From positions 62,501 to 126,500 of the forward strand of contig CAJNDS010000968.1 of assembly GCA_905221605.1 (NCBI GenBank): 64,000 nt of DNA. The letters are read 5' to 3'. The DNA comes from Symbiodinium natans. Its lineage: Eukaryota; Sar; Dinophyceae; Suessiales; Symbiodiniaceae. Below are positions 17,864-26,408 of this stretch, piece by piece (the stretch's first letter is position 1; each line of letters begins with the position of its first letter). The notes under the pieces are model-generated. The model had not been told where the DNA came from, did not search any database, and was given only the letters and a program-made list of their open reading frames with translations. The position numbers were made by a program, and so were the translations under genes.

Positions 17864-17966
17864 GGGGTTTAGGGTTTAGGGTTTAGGGTTTAGGGTTTAG
17901 GGTTTAGGGTTTAGGGTTTAGGGTTTAGGGTTTAGGGTTTAGGGTTTAGGGTTTCGGGTTTAGGGT
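17864..17966. repeat. Interstitial telomere-like tract (TTTAGGG x ~14)
   Basis: Near-perfect heptamers ending in one TTTCGGG variant; G-rich on plus. Confidence 0.95.
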
Positions 17967-18010
17967 ATCCTTGAACCGTAAACCCTGAACCCTAAACCCC
18001 CCCAAAGCAC

Positions 18011-18071
18011 CCAAGAAACATGGAAACCCCACAGTAGCTCGAGAACCCAAAGCTCATCTTTTGGCTGCCAC
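18011..18071 (-). CDS. Candidate exon
   Basis: Minus strand: long T/C-rich tract then CTTAG|G acceptor at 18073-18072, donor TTGG|GTGCTT at 18010. Two frames are open (WQPKDELWVLELLWGFHVSW is one). Phase does not match the exon at 18284-18219, so an exon may be missing. Confidence 0.38.
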
Positions 18072-18218
18072 CTAAGATTTCCCATACAGGGATATGTAAC
18101 AAGAAGCCGGAGAGGAAAAAACAAGGGATTTTGAGTTGTCCAGGCAACAAGCAGAAGGGTTTTGGGGGTTGTCAAGGTAACCCCTACAAGGCCCCAAGCC
18201 CTGGACTCTGAACCTCAC

Positions 18219-18284
18219 CCCCTGGCCTTTCGTGAAGCTCTGCGGCTTACAATTCAGCTTGCCTGTCTCCACGTGGACGACAGC
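18219..18284 (-). CDS. Candidate exon with consensus sites
   Basis: Acceptor GATGCAG|G (AG at 18286-18285) and donor CAGG|GTGAGG at 18218. The frame AVVHVETGKLNCKPQSFTKG plus QG has high third-position G/C. It starts and ends in phase 0. Family not recognised. Confidence 0.52.
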
Positions 18285-18299
18285 CTGCATCTGATGATG

Positions 18300-18400
18300 A
18301 CTATACTCCCCTTGGAACCTTAAGAAAAGTTATATGTTGAATATCCTCTTGCGTTGTATAGAAACAAAAATATACAAAATAATTCCCCAAGGGGGATCTA
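18300..18400. mobile_element. MITE-like element family C, copy 1
   Basis: Opens ACTATACTCCCCTTGGAACC and ends near AATTCCCCAAGG, with AATATCCTCTTGCG and AAACAAAAA words inside. The same skeleton recurs at 38187-38328, 38717-38799 and 42128-42212. Confidence 0.7.
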
Positions 18401-18522
18401 GTTGAATCCTAAACCCCTTGTGGGGCACTCGGGTTGGGAATTGGGGTGGTTTTCGGGGCGTCCGCTCCGCAGCGTCTTGCATTCTTTGCCCCCCCAACAC
18501 CCAGGAATCGAGTTCTTGGTGA

Positions 18523-18568
18523 TTCAGGGTTTAGGGTTTAGGGTTTAGGGTTTAGCCTAAACCCTAAA
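18523..18568. repeat. Head-to-head telomere-like junction
   Basis: Four TTTAGGG units run directly into CCTAAACCCTAAA on the same strand. This is the arrangement expected when two chromosome ends, or two excised telomere fragments, are joined end to end. Confidence 0.85.
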
Positions 18569-18960
18569 ATCAACACCCCGCTCACTTCGGGTGTCGGGCT
18601 TAGGGCTCTAGGATCAGCCGTGGACTTGAAAAAGGGTTCCTCAGTGGTATGTATACTTTTCTATAATTGCGGGTTTTCTTGGACCAGCGGACGGACATGT
18701 CCGATCTACCTGGTGATAATGTACATAAGTAGTTTGGGTCCCGCATCGAATCGAAACTCATAGTATCATAGAGTGGTTGGAAGGGGAGGATACTGGTATT
18801 TTCTAGAGGTTCCTATATTGCATCTCTCTACAATCTAAACCAGGTGTGTCATACCGTAATAAAGGGACCTCACTAATTAGAGTAGGCTCTTCGGGGAGAT
18901 TATAGCACAGAAATATAGGGACCATGAGAGGGGATACGATTAGTAACTATTCCGACACCT

Positions 18961-19076
18961 ATACTACTAATTGCTTAAGAAGCCCGAAAAAACAAACCAT
19001 ATTCTTCCTTATTAAGGGCAATATAGGGATTATTATTATTTTTGTTCTCTGGGGGTTCTTAAGCAAATAGTAGTAT
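18961..19076. mobile_element. MITE-like element family A, copy 1 (intact)
   Basis: Perfect-looking inverted termini of about 21 bp: ATACTACTAATTGCTTAAGA on the left and its complement, ending AAGCAAATAGTAGTAT, on the right. 116 bp, AT-rich, with internal CCTTATTAAGGGCAATATAG. This is the best-preserved copy of a family seen at least six times in the window. Confidence 0.85.
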
Positions 19077-19079
19077 ATG

Positions 19080-19620
19080 AGAATCATGCCAGGCCCGCTC
19101 TCCAAGAGCACTTGTGGTCCTCCTTCTCTACGTTCTCAGCCTGCAGCCACAAGGTTCGTACCATCCCAAACCCCTGAAGCTACACCCTAAACCCTAAACC
19201 CTAAACCCTAAACCCTAAACCCTAAACCCTAAACCCTAACCCTAAACTCTAAACTAAGGCCCTTAACTGATGAATAGACCTGGAACTGTATAGGGTTTTG
19301 ATTACATGAAGTAGGGTGTTTATTGCTGGCGTCCGTAAAAAAAGAACACCCAAGATGTAGGACCGTAGATACCCTCAGCACGAACAGAAATGCAAAGAAC
19401 CTTACCTCGCATGAATATACCGTATATTTCTTGGTCCGAGGTGACTAGGAATAGCGCTGGACCTTAATATCAAGGGGCTTCTGACTATATGAATAGAAGT
19501 GCATACATATACATAGTCACACATAAACATATACATACATGTAGATATGCACCTACAGAGATACACGTACGTATACGTGCAAGGCACACTCCTTAATTAA
19601 AAGCTTTTTTGAATCCAACA
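19080..19620. other. Telomere-like tract and AT-rich spacer
   Basis: CCCTAAA tract at about 19182-19250, then AT-rich sequence ending in a CATACATA microsatellite at about 19500-19580. No gene seen. Confidence 0.6.
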
Positions 19621-19836
19621 ACGATGCCTCCTTAGTGTTGGCCGCAGCGGCCCTCTGTCTTTGGTAAACACAAACTGTCTGAGAGGACCCTAAAACTTGA
19701 AGCTCTAGGCCATTTACCCTGAAGCCCTGGAGCCCAAACCCTAAACCCTAAAGCCATTTTAAGTCGCGCTATGTCGCGCTAAAGAAGCCAAGCTCATTCT
19801 GATCAAACTCCTTCAAACCAATCTGAGGTAACCTAC

Positions 19837-19921
19837 AGATAGACGGGTTCCACTCTCCAAAGGGGTTCCACTCTCCATGTCAAGCAGGGCTTGGGCGTTG
19901 TAGTTTCGCCAAGGCCGCAAG
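19837..19921 (-). CDS. Candidate exon with internal 18-nt repeat
   Basis: Minus strand: CCCTAAA repeats lead directly into the acceptor ATGCCAG| (AG at 19923-19922). The frame YNAQALLDMESGTPLESGTR ends at TCT|GTAGGT (donor at 19836). Two in-frame 18-nt copies encode the ESGTPL/ESGTRL pair. The exon lies in a telomere-repeat intron context. Confidence 0.48.
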
Positions 19922-20297
19922 CTGGCATTTAGGGTTTAGGGTTTAGGCGTTAGGGTTTAGGGTTTAGGGCTGCTGCATTGCTAGCGGCTGGGGCTCGCAC
20001 GTTCGGCTTTCAAGGGTGGAGAGCTTCTGGGGTTAGATTGAAGGTCCCTGGGGATGAGCCCTACTTGACCTACTTGCGCCGTCCTCGCCAACTTTGTTGG
20101 TTCAGGGCTTAGGGCTGAGGGTTGCGGGCCGTTTAGGGTTTAGGACCCTAAGCAGGGCTTCGGGCCTAGGGCTAAGGACCCGATTTAAGGGCTCTGAGGG
20201 CTTCAGGGCTGCAGGGCTCATGGTTTTGCGGCTCGGGGCTTAACTCAGGGCTTCGGCTTGGGGACAAAGTGAGCCCTGGAACCTTGAACCCTTAACC

Positions 20298-20382
20298 CCA
20301 AAAATCCTAAAACCCTAAACCCTAAACCCTAAAACCCTAAAACCCCAAACCCTACATCCTAAACCCTAGACCCTAAACCCCG
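20298..20382. repeat. CCCTAAAA / CCCTAAA mixed tract
   Basis: Seven- and eight-base units mixed. It borders the 3' end of the exon at 20470-20379. Confidence 0.9.
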
Positions 20383-20470
20383 GCGTGGCGGCGCGCCCGG
20401 CCTCGAATCCCACGACGGATCCGCGCCCGAGCCGCCGGAGCGCCGTGGTGATCAAGGACCACTGCCAGTC
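20379..20470 (-). CDS. Exon with extreme codon bias, unknown protein
   Basis: Acceptor GAATCCAG|G (AG at 20472-20471). The frame DWQWSLITTALRRLGRGSVV continues GFEAGRAATP, and about 28 of 30 third positions are G/C. It ends in phase 2 where CCCTAAA repeat begins, at GG|GTTTAG. The donor GT is thus part of the telomere-like repeat itself. No family recognised. Confidence 0.58.
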
Positions 20471-20639
20471 CTGGATTCCAGAGGGTTCTTTGGGTTCGTT
20501 TAGGGTCGTTTAGGGTCTGAAATTTGAGAGTTTCGGGTTTAGGGTTCATATAGGCCTTAAGGTTTGGGGGGTTGGGGTTTTGGAGTCGGGGGTTTAGGGT
20601 AGGGGGGGGTTAGGGTTTAGGGATGCAAGGAGGGTTTTG

Positions 20640-20765
20640 GGTTGGACGGAAGACCTCTGCAAGGATAAGGTTGAGGCTTTTTGAGTTCGGTGCCCGAGCT
20701 TCCACACAAGAGCTCACACAAAAAGGCCAAGCCTCTACCTTCAATCTGGCGAATATTGGCACTCT
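20640..20765 (-). CDS. Candidate exon
   Basis: Minus-strand frame open for about 43 codons with VPIFARLKVEAWPFCVSSCV and SLNLILAEVFRPTQ. Boundaries are not clear. Confidence 0.35.
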
Positions 20766-20824
20766 ATACCCTGAACGAATCTTAACCCTTAAGCCCTGAA
20801 CCCTGAACCCTGAATCCTTAGCCC

Positions 20825-20852
20825 CCGCCCCCCCCCCCCCCCCCCCCCCCCG
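20825..20852. repeat. Poly-C run
   Basis: About 26 C with little interruption. The flanking sequence to 21080 is degenerate telomere-like and G-rich. Confidence 0.9.
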
Positions 20853-21240
20853 CGGATCTCCTTCTTGGCCTCCGTCTCTCTGAGTATGTGAGCCTTGGTG
20901 CCAGGTGGTTCATGGTATGGTGGCTTAGGGTTTGAGGTTCAGGGTTTCGGGTTGGGCTTGAGGGTTCGGGCTTTCTCTCTGCTCCGCGTGCTTCATGGTG
21001 GGTTTCGGTTCGGTTTTGGGTTTCGGGGCTTCCCCTCCCTGTGGTTCGTTCTGGGTTTCGGGTTAAGGGTCAGGGTTTGAGGTTCCTGACATCCTGCTGC
21101 CGTCGACCCTTCCGCTGGGCCCAGCCCTGAAACTTTGAACCTCCTAGATCACCTCTCAAACGCCCATAAACCCTGCACCCTAAACCCTCACGACCCCAAA
21201 ACTAAGCCCCCCCGGCAGGGGTTTGCAGGATTTCGGGGCC

Positions 21241-21500
21241 ACCCTAAACCCTAAACCCCTAAACCCCTAAACCCCTAAACCCCTAAACCCGTAAACCCCC
21301 CCACTGCGGCCCACAGGGCTGGGCAGGAGGAGCCCGGGTGAAGCGGCACCGGGGACGAGGATCCCGCCGTGAAACCTCCGACAGCAAACGGGGTTTAGGG
21401 GATTAGGGGTTTAGGGGTTTAGGGGCTTAGGGGCTTAGGGGTTTAGTGGTTTAGGGGGCTTTAGGGGGCTTTAGGGCTTTGTGGGCTTTGGGGGGGGCGA
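21241..21500. repeat. CCCCTAAA and TTTAGGGG variant tracts in opposite orientation
   Basis: CCCCTAAA octamers at about 21252-21297 and TTTAGGGG/CTTAGGGG units at about 21392-21470. Between them is a GC-rich segment (21300-21373) open in all minus frames. It could be an exon, but its frame cannot be chosen. Confidence 0.85.
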
Positions 21501-21559
21501 GGGGTTTAGGGGCTTAGGGTTCAGGGTTCTGTGGGCCAAAAAAACCCTGCTACGCCGAC

Positions 21560-21633
21560 CCAAAAGGAGCCCTGCAAAGGTCTGTAACCCCTTCACTTCT
21601 GTTTGTCTCTCGGATCGCTTTCTGCTTGGAGGC
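21560..21633 (-). CDS. Candidate exon
   Basis: Acceptor with pyrimidine tract TTCCCTTTGCCCTGATTAG|G at 21635-21634. The frame ASKQKAIRETNRSEGVTDLC continues to a GT donor at 21559. An alternative frame (RPPSRKRSERQTEVKGLQTF) is also open. Family not recognised. Confidence 0.42.
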
Positions 21634-21789
21634 CTAATCAGGGCAAAGGGAAGCTGAGCGACCAAGATTTTAGGGCTTAGGGCACGGAAACGCGTCTTTT
21701 CATGCTTCCCCTTCAAGGCCTGACAATTGCGTAAGCAACGGTGAAATTCCTCTGTGAATAAATAAAATTCTGAACATAAATGTAAGTTG

Positions 21790-21838
21790 TAAGTAATATA
21801 TGTATATATATATATATATATATATTTATTTATTTATC
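21790..21838. repeat. TA microsatellite
   Basis: TATATA tract followed by TTTATTTATTTA, next to the left end of the inverted-repeat-bounded island. Confidence 0.9.
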
Positions 21839-22029
21839 GAGACCGGGACGCTGTGGGAGTGCACTTTTTTCTATTTGTTTAAGGACATTTAAAAACACTC
21901 TCACAGCGTACCCGTATTTTATGTAAATAAAATCACGAGTCATGCACAACGTGCAAGTACGCCAACACAAAGCAGCGATACGGTGTATGACCTGACCTGA
22001 GTTACTGTCGCCGTTTTCAAAATACATGG

Positions 22030-22685
22030 GCCAACTTTATTGGAATCCTAGAAACAACAATAGGAGTCCTGTAATTAATTCCATAGGAACCCTACTAAAA
22101 ATTAATCGGAGCCGTAAAGTCAATAGGAAACCTCTGAAAATGAATTGGAGGTCCCTCAAAAATTAATTAGAATTCTCGTAGAATTGAGGAACCCTACTTC
22201 AATTCATAGGAATCCTATTAATATTAATACGAACCCCATTAACATGAATACGAATCATTGATAGGAATCTTATTACATGAGTAGGAGCCTTATTATAATA
22301 ATTAGGAACCCTATTAAATTTTTTAATGGAATCCTATGGAAATAAATAGGAATCCTCTATTAAATTATCGGAACCGGATAACAGTTAATAGGTAGGAAGC
22401 CTGTTAAATGAACAGGAACCCTCAACAAATCAACAAAAAGCCGGGTTACAATTCACAGGAATCCTATTAACACCAGAAGGAACCTTACTAAAACTAAAAG
22501 GAACCAATAGGTCTGAAACAACAAACGAATCCTTTAACTAGAACTAATAGGAATCCTATTAAACTATGTGAGCCTAATCCAATAGGAATCCGTTAAATTA
22601 ATGAAGCCCCTTGCGAATCCCAATAACATGAATAAGAACCCCGTTTAAATTGATAGGAACCTTGTTCAATTGGTAGGAGCCTTAG
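22030..22685. repeat. Degenerate ~30-bp array of AATAGGAATCCTATTAA words
   Basis: More than 20 variants of AATAGGAACCCTATTAA spaced roughly 25-40 bp. The core TAGGAATCCTA is nearly self-complementary, so each unit is a small imperfect palindrome. Spacers are A/T-rich. No open frame of note runs through. Confidence 0.85.
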
Positions 22686-22904
22686 GGCGTGATGTCTTAA
22701 GATATGTTGCGAAGGTACAGTGTTTAGTATAGATATTAGGCTTTGCTTATTGGGGGATGATTGCTTCAGATATCGTAGCTAAGAAATAGTTTTAAGGATA
22801 GAATGTCATGTCTTGTGTATTGGGGCGTGATTGATTCTATGGAGGTTTTGGCACTCTCTCGAGTCAGCTTTTGCAGGATCGAGTTTGCTTTTTGCTACCT
22901 CCTC

Positions 22905-23150
22905 GAGAAATGGTGGCTGGGAGACAGAGCCTCAGATCACGAAATTCATGGAAAACATTGGTTTTACCAATATCTTTGAAGGATGGAGCCGAAAAAATTG
23001 GCAAAACCAACGTTTTCCAAAAAAACCCACTGTTTTCAAACCATGTGGCTGGGAGCACGAAATTCATGAATAACCTTGGTTTTACCAATGCATTCCAAGA
23101 AAGCCATGGTTTTTAACCCATGTGGCTGGGAGCACGAAATTCATGGACAA
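22905..23150. repeat. Three ~75-130-bp repeats with ATTGG-loop-CCAAT hairpin
   Basis: GGCTGGGAG followed by CACGAAATTCATG occurs at about 22916-22952, 23047-23069 and 23123-23145. Two of the three copies continue with ATTGGTTTTACCAAT or a close variant, a perfect five-base stem. Short open frames on both strands are artefacts of this repeat. Confidence 0.8.
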
Positions 23151-23482
23151 TATATCAATGTTGTTCAAATTTGTGCAAAGCAGGACCTAGAGAGAATTGT
23201 GTCACGTCTCTCGCTCGCAAGCATCAGGACATTTCGTTCATCGCTCACCAGATGAGAGAAAAACACAGAATGCGGCGTGCTTGATTGTCCATGTTAGTGT
23301 AGTGTTTTTGTCACAAGGGCACTCTAAAATATAAAAAACACACACAAAACACAAATACCAAAAACAACTGTACAAAAAAGTACAAAAAGGAAAAACCTAA
23401 AGAAAACCAAAAAAACGCCCTTCAGAAGACACCGAAAAACCGTACAAAAGGAAATAAGACAGAAAAAACCCAATAATACACA

Positions 23483-23670
23483 AAAAATCACCAAAAACCA
23501 AAAAACCAATCCTGAGAGACTCTTCCCAGGCGTCCGGCTCCCCAACAGTCCCTCAGGATTGTTTTGTTTGGTTTTTTTGGTTTTGTGGACAAAAATCACC
23601 CAAAACCAAAAAACAATCCTGAGAGACTCTTCCCAGGGGTCCGGCTCCCCAGCAGAGTCCCTGAGGATCG
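23483..23670. repeat. Two ~80-bp direct repeats, each an imperfect hairpin
   Basis: Copies at 23483-23561 and 23591-23670 share CAATCCTGAGAGACTCTTCC and GTCCGGCTCCCC. In copy 1, CAATCCTGAG (23507-23516) pairs perfectly with CTCAGGATTG (23552-23561), and A- and T-rich flanks extend the stem. Minus-strand frames repeat LLGSRTPGKSLSGL in both copies; I read this as structure, not protein. Confidence 0.85.
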
Positions 23671-23842
23671 CCCTCTTTTTTCGGGGGTTTTTGTGGAGAT
23701 TTTTTGTGTATTACTTCTGTTTGCACGTTTTTCGTGTTTTTTTAGGGTTCTTTTTGATTTTTGCATTTTTTTTGTTGAAAAAAGTGCACTCCCACAGCGT
23801 CCCATTTTCTATTTATATATGTGCGTATTGTTTGTTTTTTTT

Positions 23843-23902
23843 GCGGGGGGGGTGGGGGGGGGGTGGGGGGTTGGGGGGGGGGGGGGGGCGGGTGGGGGTG
23901 GG
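23843..23902. repeat. G-run with T/C interruptions
   Basis: Roughly 60 bases almost all G. Confidence 0.9.
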
Positions 23903-24273
23903 ATTAGATTTTGAGACCCCACGCGTGAAAGTTGGAAACGGGCTTCGAGAGCTCTGAAGGAAGGCGATGGAGCAAGGTGCTCATTCGGGGACCCGGCGCT
24001 GGTCTTCTATCTGTGTAATCTCCACATTTAAAGAACGTTTTTTCGTCGAAAATCCGGCTGCAAGACTGCTTTCCATTAAGATGTCTTTCGTGTGGGGAAA
24101 TACCACCACATTTAACGAACAAAATCCGGGGGAGGGTTTCAAAAATCTGTCTGCGGCTTGCTGAGCTGCAGTTTGGATCGGTATTCCTATTGATTTTAAT
24201 GGAGAATCAATACATTGCCATGGTCGTATTGTTGCGGCGTCCTGCCTTCCTTATTGCGGGGGGGGGACAATTA

Positions 24274-24430
24274 AACATGAGTAATACCTCTAGCCCTAGT
24301 ATGCAGTTCTTGCGTCCCCATCAAAACAAGATTGCCTGCCTGCCCGTTGCGCGGCTCAAGCTGCTCACAGTTCAAAACTTCCCTAAACTCCAGCACCTCA
24401 ACCTTCTGGAAAGCCTTTCTCGAGACAAGG
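24274..24430. other. Open on both strands; coding strand undecided
   Basis: Minus reads VEVLEFREVLNCEQLEPRNG after an AG|G acceptor near 24400. Plus reads RLKLLTVQNFPKLQHLNLLE, which has a leucine spacing somewhat like leucine-rich repeats. Both cannot be right. The plus frame runs on into the poly-C tract. Confidence 0.35.
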
Positions 24431-24438
24431 CCGGGCCT

Positions 24439-24695
24439 CCCCCCCCCCTCCCCCCCCCTCCCCCCCCCTCCCCCCCCCCTCAACCCCCCCTCACCCCCCC
24501 TCACCCCCCCTCACCCCCCCTCACCCCCCCTCACCCCCCCCTCAACCCCCCCCTCCCCCTCCCCCCCCCTCCCCCCCCCCCCCCCCCCCTCCCCCCTCCC
24601 CCCCCCCCCTCCCCCCCCCTCCCCCCCCCCCCCCCCTCCCCCCCCTCCCCCCCCCCCCCCCCCACCCCCCCCCCCCCCCCCCCCCCCTCCCCCCA
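24439..24695. repeat. 250-bp polypyrimidine (C-runs with T) tract
   Basis: C-runs of 5-25 broken by single T, with TCACCCCCC units at about 24480-24545. This is a candidate triplex or i-motif region. Overlapping frames encode poly-Pro or poly-Gly and are rejected. Confidence 0.95.
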
Positions 24696-24920
24696 AAAAG
24701 ACAAACCAAACAAAGAGGAGGCTTCTAGCGGTTCCCATTGCAGGTGGGCCCTGCCCCCAGCCCAGGCCAAGAATCGCCACCTTACAAGGTTTCGGGCTCA
24801 AAGCCCCTGAAGACCGGCTTAGGCACGAAGCCTTAAGACCAAGGAGGCTTAGGGGGCTTAAAGCCCGCAAGCCCGAAATCCTGAGACCCTCAGCCCAACA
24901 TGCAAATGCGTTCCCATTGC

Positions 24921-25115
24921 CTAACCCTAAACCCTAAACCCTAAACCCTAAACCCTAGACCGTAAGCCCTAAGCCCTAAGCCCTAAGCCCTAAGCCCTAA
25001 GCCCTAAGCCCTAAGCCCTAAGCCCTAAGCCCTAAGCCCTAAGCCCTAAGCCCTAAGCCCTAAGCCCTAAACCCTAAACCCTAAACCCTAAACCCTAAAC
25101 CCTAAACCCTAAACC
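24921..25115. repeat. Telomere-like tract with a 15-unit CCCTAAG block
   Basis: Four CCCTAAA units, then about 15 consecutive CCCTAAG units (24964-25072), then about six CCCTAAA. The homogeneous variant block within canonical units shows local spread of one mutated heptamer. Confidence 0.95.
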
Positions 25116-25311
25116 CAAGCCTGAACCCTCCTGCACCCTGAACCCTGGGTGCCTGCCCTATTTGCGAGGATCCACTCCTTGGGCGCACGGGATGCAAGAG
25201 AGAAGGACGCTGGTCGCAAGGCCCGGGCCCTCAAAGGTTTGGGGTTTAGGGTTTAGGATTTAGGGGCCACTAAGCCCTGAACACCTGAATTCCCCTAAGC
25301 CTCAAGGCACC

Positions 25312-25348
25312 CAACCCTTTTCAAACAAAGCCCTCTGGGCCGTGTTTG
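25312..25348 (-). CDS. Candidate short exon
   Basis: GGGTTACAG|GG acceptor and AAAGG|GTTGGG donor on minus. Frame ANTAQRALFEKG. It lies downstream of the linked exons at 25783-25505 and could belong to the same gene. Confidence 0.33.
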
Positions 25349-25504
25349 CCCTGTAACCCGACAAAACACCTACAAACCCTATAAACCCATGCAGTCCTAC
25401 AGGCCCTCTATGAACCCAGAACCTCCCCGAAGAGAGCCTGCAAAGCCTTGGGAACTCCAAAAACATAACCACATAGACTGTGTATAGGGTTCGGCACCCC
25501 ATAA

Positions 25505-25595
25505 GACCATCCTTGGGGCGGGCTCAAACAAAGTCCGAGCCACGTGGATGGCGCTACAATCGGGACCGTCACGCGCCACTTGTGCATCTTTGTAC
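25505..25595 (-). CDS. Linked exon (membrane-like), unknown protein
   Basis: Acceptor AGAGCCCAG|GT at 25597-25596. The frame MHKWRVTVPIVAPSTWLGLC continues LSPPQGWSYG. Its first two bases complete the codon left by the exon at 25783-25708 (phase 1). The 3' end is uncertain. Hydrophobic segment suggests a membrane helix. Confidence 0.52.
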
Positions 25596-25707
25596 CTGGG
25601 CTCTCGGCTTTTTGGGTATACCAAGACCCCTTCAGCCCCAAAAAGGGGGAAAGGCCCTAGAGGTGTAACGCAAAGGGATGTTCCCGCTACATGGGGGTGA
25701 GACTCAC

Positions 25708-25783
25708 GCCTAAACAGGCGTCGCGCCCCCAGGGTTTTCATCCCCTGAGCCACCTCCCGCAGCACCAAGACAGGATCCTCAGC
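25708..25783 (-). CDS. Linked exon with consensus GTGAGT donor
   Basis: Acceptor GAAG|G at 25785-25784 and donor AGGC|GTGAGT at 25707. The frame AEDPVLVLREVAQGMKTLGA plus RRLFR has strong codon bias, ends in phase 1 and joins in frame to the exon at 25595. Charged amphipathic helix followed by a membrane segment; family not recognised. Confidence 0.58.
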
Positions 25784-25843
25784 CTTCAAGCTCTATAAGC
25801 CGTGCCGAACCCTAATTTCGTGCTAATCAGGTTAGTAGTCTAC

Positions 25844-25865
25844 CTTATAGGAGATCTTTGCAGAC
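25844..25865 (-). CDS. Candidate 22-nt microexon
   Basis: Excellent acceptor (ATGTTCTTTGGCAG|G) and donor (AAG|GTAGAC) are only 22 nt apart on minus. The in-frame reading is SAKISYK. The downstream intron begins GTAGACTACTAAC, containing a TACTAAC branch-point word close to its 5' end. Confidence 0.38.
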
Positions 25866-26173
25866 CTGCCAAAGAACATAAGGGCTTGAGTTCAAAGGGC
25901 TCAGCCCTCAACGCCAAACCCAAAACTCTGACTCTCAAACTCCTCAAATGCCCTGAGGCTCCTAAACCCCTTAAGCCCCTACCCTCTGAAACTCCTGAAG
26001 CCCTAAACCCCTTAAACCCCTTAGACCCCCTAAAGCCCCTAAACCCTAAAGCCCGTAAAGCCCCTAAACACCCCGAAGCTTCGGGCCTCGCACAGATGCC
26101 GGGTGCCCGGCACATTCTGCCACAGGGCCACACTTGAGTCGAAGTACAAACTCAAGAACAACCTTAGGAAAAC

Positions 26174-26200
26174 AGGGTTTAGGGTTTAGGGTTTAGGGTT
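26174..26200. repeat. Short telomere-like tract
   Basis: Three to four TTTAGGG units. Confidence 0.9.
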
Positions 26201-26272
26201 AACAGGCTTCAGGATGTGTCCACAAGACTTGAATTCATATCGAATCCGAATCAAACAGGTATGAGTGCTTAC

Positions 26273-26338
26273 CCACATGAACATGAGGCCGCGGGCACTT
26301 TCCAAGAAAGGTATGGGGAGGAGGGCGGCTGAGATAGG
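26273..26338 (-). CDS. Candidate exon with GTAAGC donor
   Basis: Pyrimidine-rich acceptor CCCCCTATCTCAG| at 26340-26339. The frame ALLPIPFLESARGLMFMW runs to TGG|GTAAGC (donor at 26272). Good codon bias. It could extend upstream (MQKSMVPPIS) if the acceptor is not used. Membrane-like composition. Confidence 0.52.
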
Positions 26339-26408
26339 GGGCACCATGGATTTTTGCATCAAGAGCATGGATCCGGATTATCACGCTGAAGATTGGACGT
26401 AAACAACT

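Larger units (their letters stand above)
21845..23803. mobile_element. AT-rich island bounded by perfect 27-bp inverted repeats
   Basis: Bases 21845-21871 and 23777-23803 are exact reverse complements over 27 positions; the right copy reads GTGCACTCCCACAGCGTCCC at its end. Inside there is no telomere-like tract and base composition is AT-richer than either flank. The interior is a patchwork of three repeat systems, described separately. A degenerate third copy of the terminal motif, CACTCTCACAGCGTACCC (21896-21913), makes a fold-back at the left end. No transposase frame is seen. This could be a non-autonomous element or two solo copies of one motif. Confidence 0.55.

Noticed and set aside
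20895-21080. 61-codon plus frame rich in GFG and GLR
   Set aside because: Translation of degenerate telomere-like repeat.
22831-23116. Overlapping 74-81-codon frames
   Set aside because: Derived from the three-copy hairpin repeat; no unique coding signal.
21845-23803. CRISPR-like array in the repeat island
   Set aside because: Repeats are degenerate, spacing is irregular, no cas genes are present and the genome is eukaryotic.
24190-24937. 206- and 201-codon proline-rich frames
   Set aside because: Most of their length is translation of the polypyrimidine tract.
25140-25200. CPICEDPLLGRTGC on plus, RING-finger-like
   Set aside because: Only the first metal-ligand pair is present. No further Cys/His spacing follows and the minus strand is open too (APKEWILANRAGT).
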